Origin: a virus
Virus record (IMG/VR): IMGVR_UViG_3300045825_000531
Location: 1-56,844 of that record
Reading direction: 5' to 3' (one strand)
Length of the DNA: 56,844 nt
Position numbers and translations under genes: made by a program. Positions 56,830 to 56,844 of the stretch are shown piece by piece. Within the stretch, counting starts at the first letter, position 1. Each line of letters starts with the position of its first letter. The notes beneath the pieces are model-generated. The model ran no database searches, was not told the origin of the DNA, and saw only the letters and a list, made by a program, of their open reading frames with translations.

Positions 56830-56844
56830 TATTGTATAAGAAAA

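Noticed and set aside
1-56844. CRISPR arrays, IS elements and ordinary tRNA genes
   Set aside because: I saw no regularly spaced direct repeats, no transposase and no cloverleaf other than the tmRNA; without a program I cannot exclude a divergent tRNA.

Overview
The window is a piece of a large, AT-rich, T4-like tailed phage genome (a myovirus, probably of jumbo size). This rests on a dense set of T4-type proteins: a gp55-like late sigma factor, gp47/gp46 recombination nuclease, gp44 clamp loader, UvsX recombinase, gp18 tail sheath, gp19 tail tube, class I ribonucleotide reductase and a GH108-type lysozyme. Two promoter classes can be read directly. One has TATAAT with a TTAAG/TTAAT box 10-11 nt upstream, in front of replication, metabolic and Ter genes. 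The other is the T4 late motif TATAAATA (exact or one mismatch), in front of structural, internal-head, lysis and homing genes. The 14-residue tmRNA tag, of the N-Y-x-x-x-Y-A pattern, and the TTTAAG-type promoters recall Campylobacterota, so a host in that phylum is a reasonable but unproven guess.

Layout. 1-546: tail end of a DUF2828/VWA gene. 547-885: structured non-coding stretch, terminator and late promoter. 886-5676: late operon of four tandem ADP-ribosyltransferase-like paralogs, a zeta-toxin-like kinase and a TROVE-like protein. 5697-10275: second late operon with a nucleotidyltransferase, a ligase-NMNAT-like fusion and two fibre-like proteins, one with RCC1-type repeats. 10345-14500: nrdB, nrdA and a GGDEF protein. 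14568-21200: HU, macro domain, SLOG, PsiE-like, phosphoribosyltransferase and many small genes. 21290-24964 (minus): tail sheath interrupted by a group I intron with its own endonuclease, then tail tube. 25068-31319: gp55, gp47, gp46, gp33-like and gp44, with a frameshifted homing gene. 31382-33846: MazG, ClpP-like protease, VWA protein, QueD-like enzyme. 33827-37406: GIY-YIG homing gene, uvsX split into two genes by a split intein around another homing gene, and an Acb1-like 2H phosphoesterase. 37452-44035: more internal-head candidates, an Ntn-hydrolase-like enzyme, RlaP-like nucleotidyltransferase and lysozyme. 44121-44404: a complete tmRNA gene. 44460-46861: Qng1-like protein, membrane sensor-like protein and holin candidate. 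46940-56800: tellurite-resistance-type (Ter) cluster with four TerD proteins, TelA, a TelA-associated protein, TerC and many small proteins.

The strongest unifying signal is a T4-type capsid-targeting N-terminus (M-x-K-F-x-x-F-hydrophobic-x-E) on about fifteen otherwise unrelated proteins. Most sit in operons led by the late motif. I read these as proteins packed into the head and injected: ART-like enzymes, a kinase, nucleotidyltransferase, Acb1-like anti-CBASS enzyme, ParB-like and others. The second theme is gene interruption in three forms: a group I intron in the sheath gene, a split intein in uvsX, and free-standing homing genes sharing a structured leader. The third is a possible phage-directed proteolysis route, with a tmRNA whose tag ends in ALAA and a ClpP-like protease. 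The fourth is NAD/ADP-ribose chemistry (ART-like, macro, SLOG, NMNAT-like). Fur-box-like palindromes next to the nrd, gp55-47-46 and gp33-like promoters hint at host iron-responsive control. All functional calls come from motif reading without database searches.
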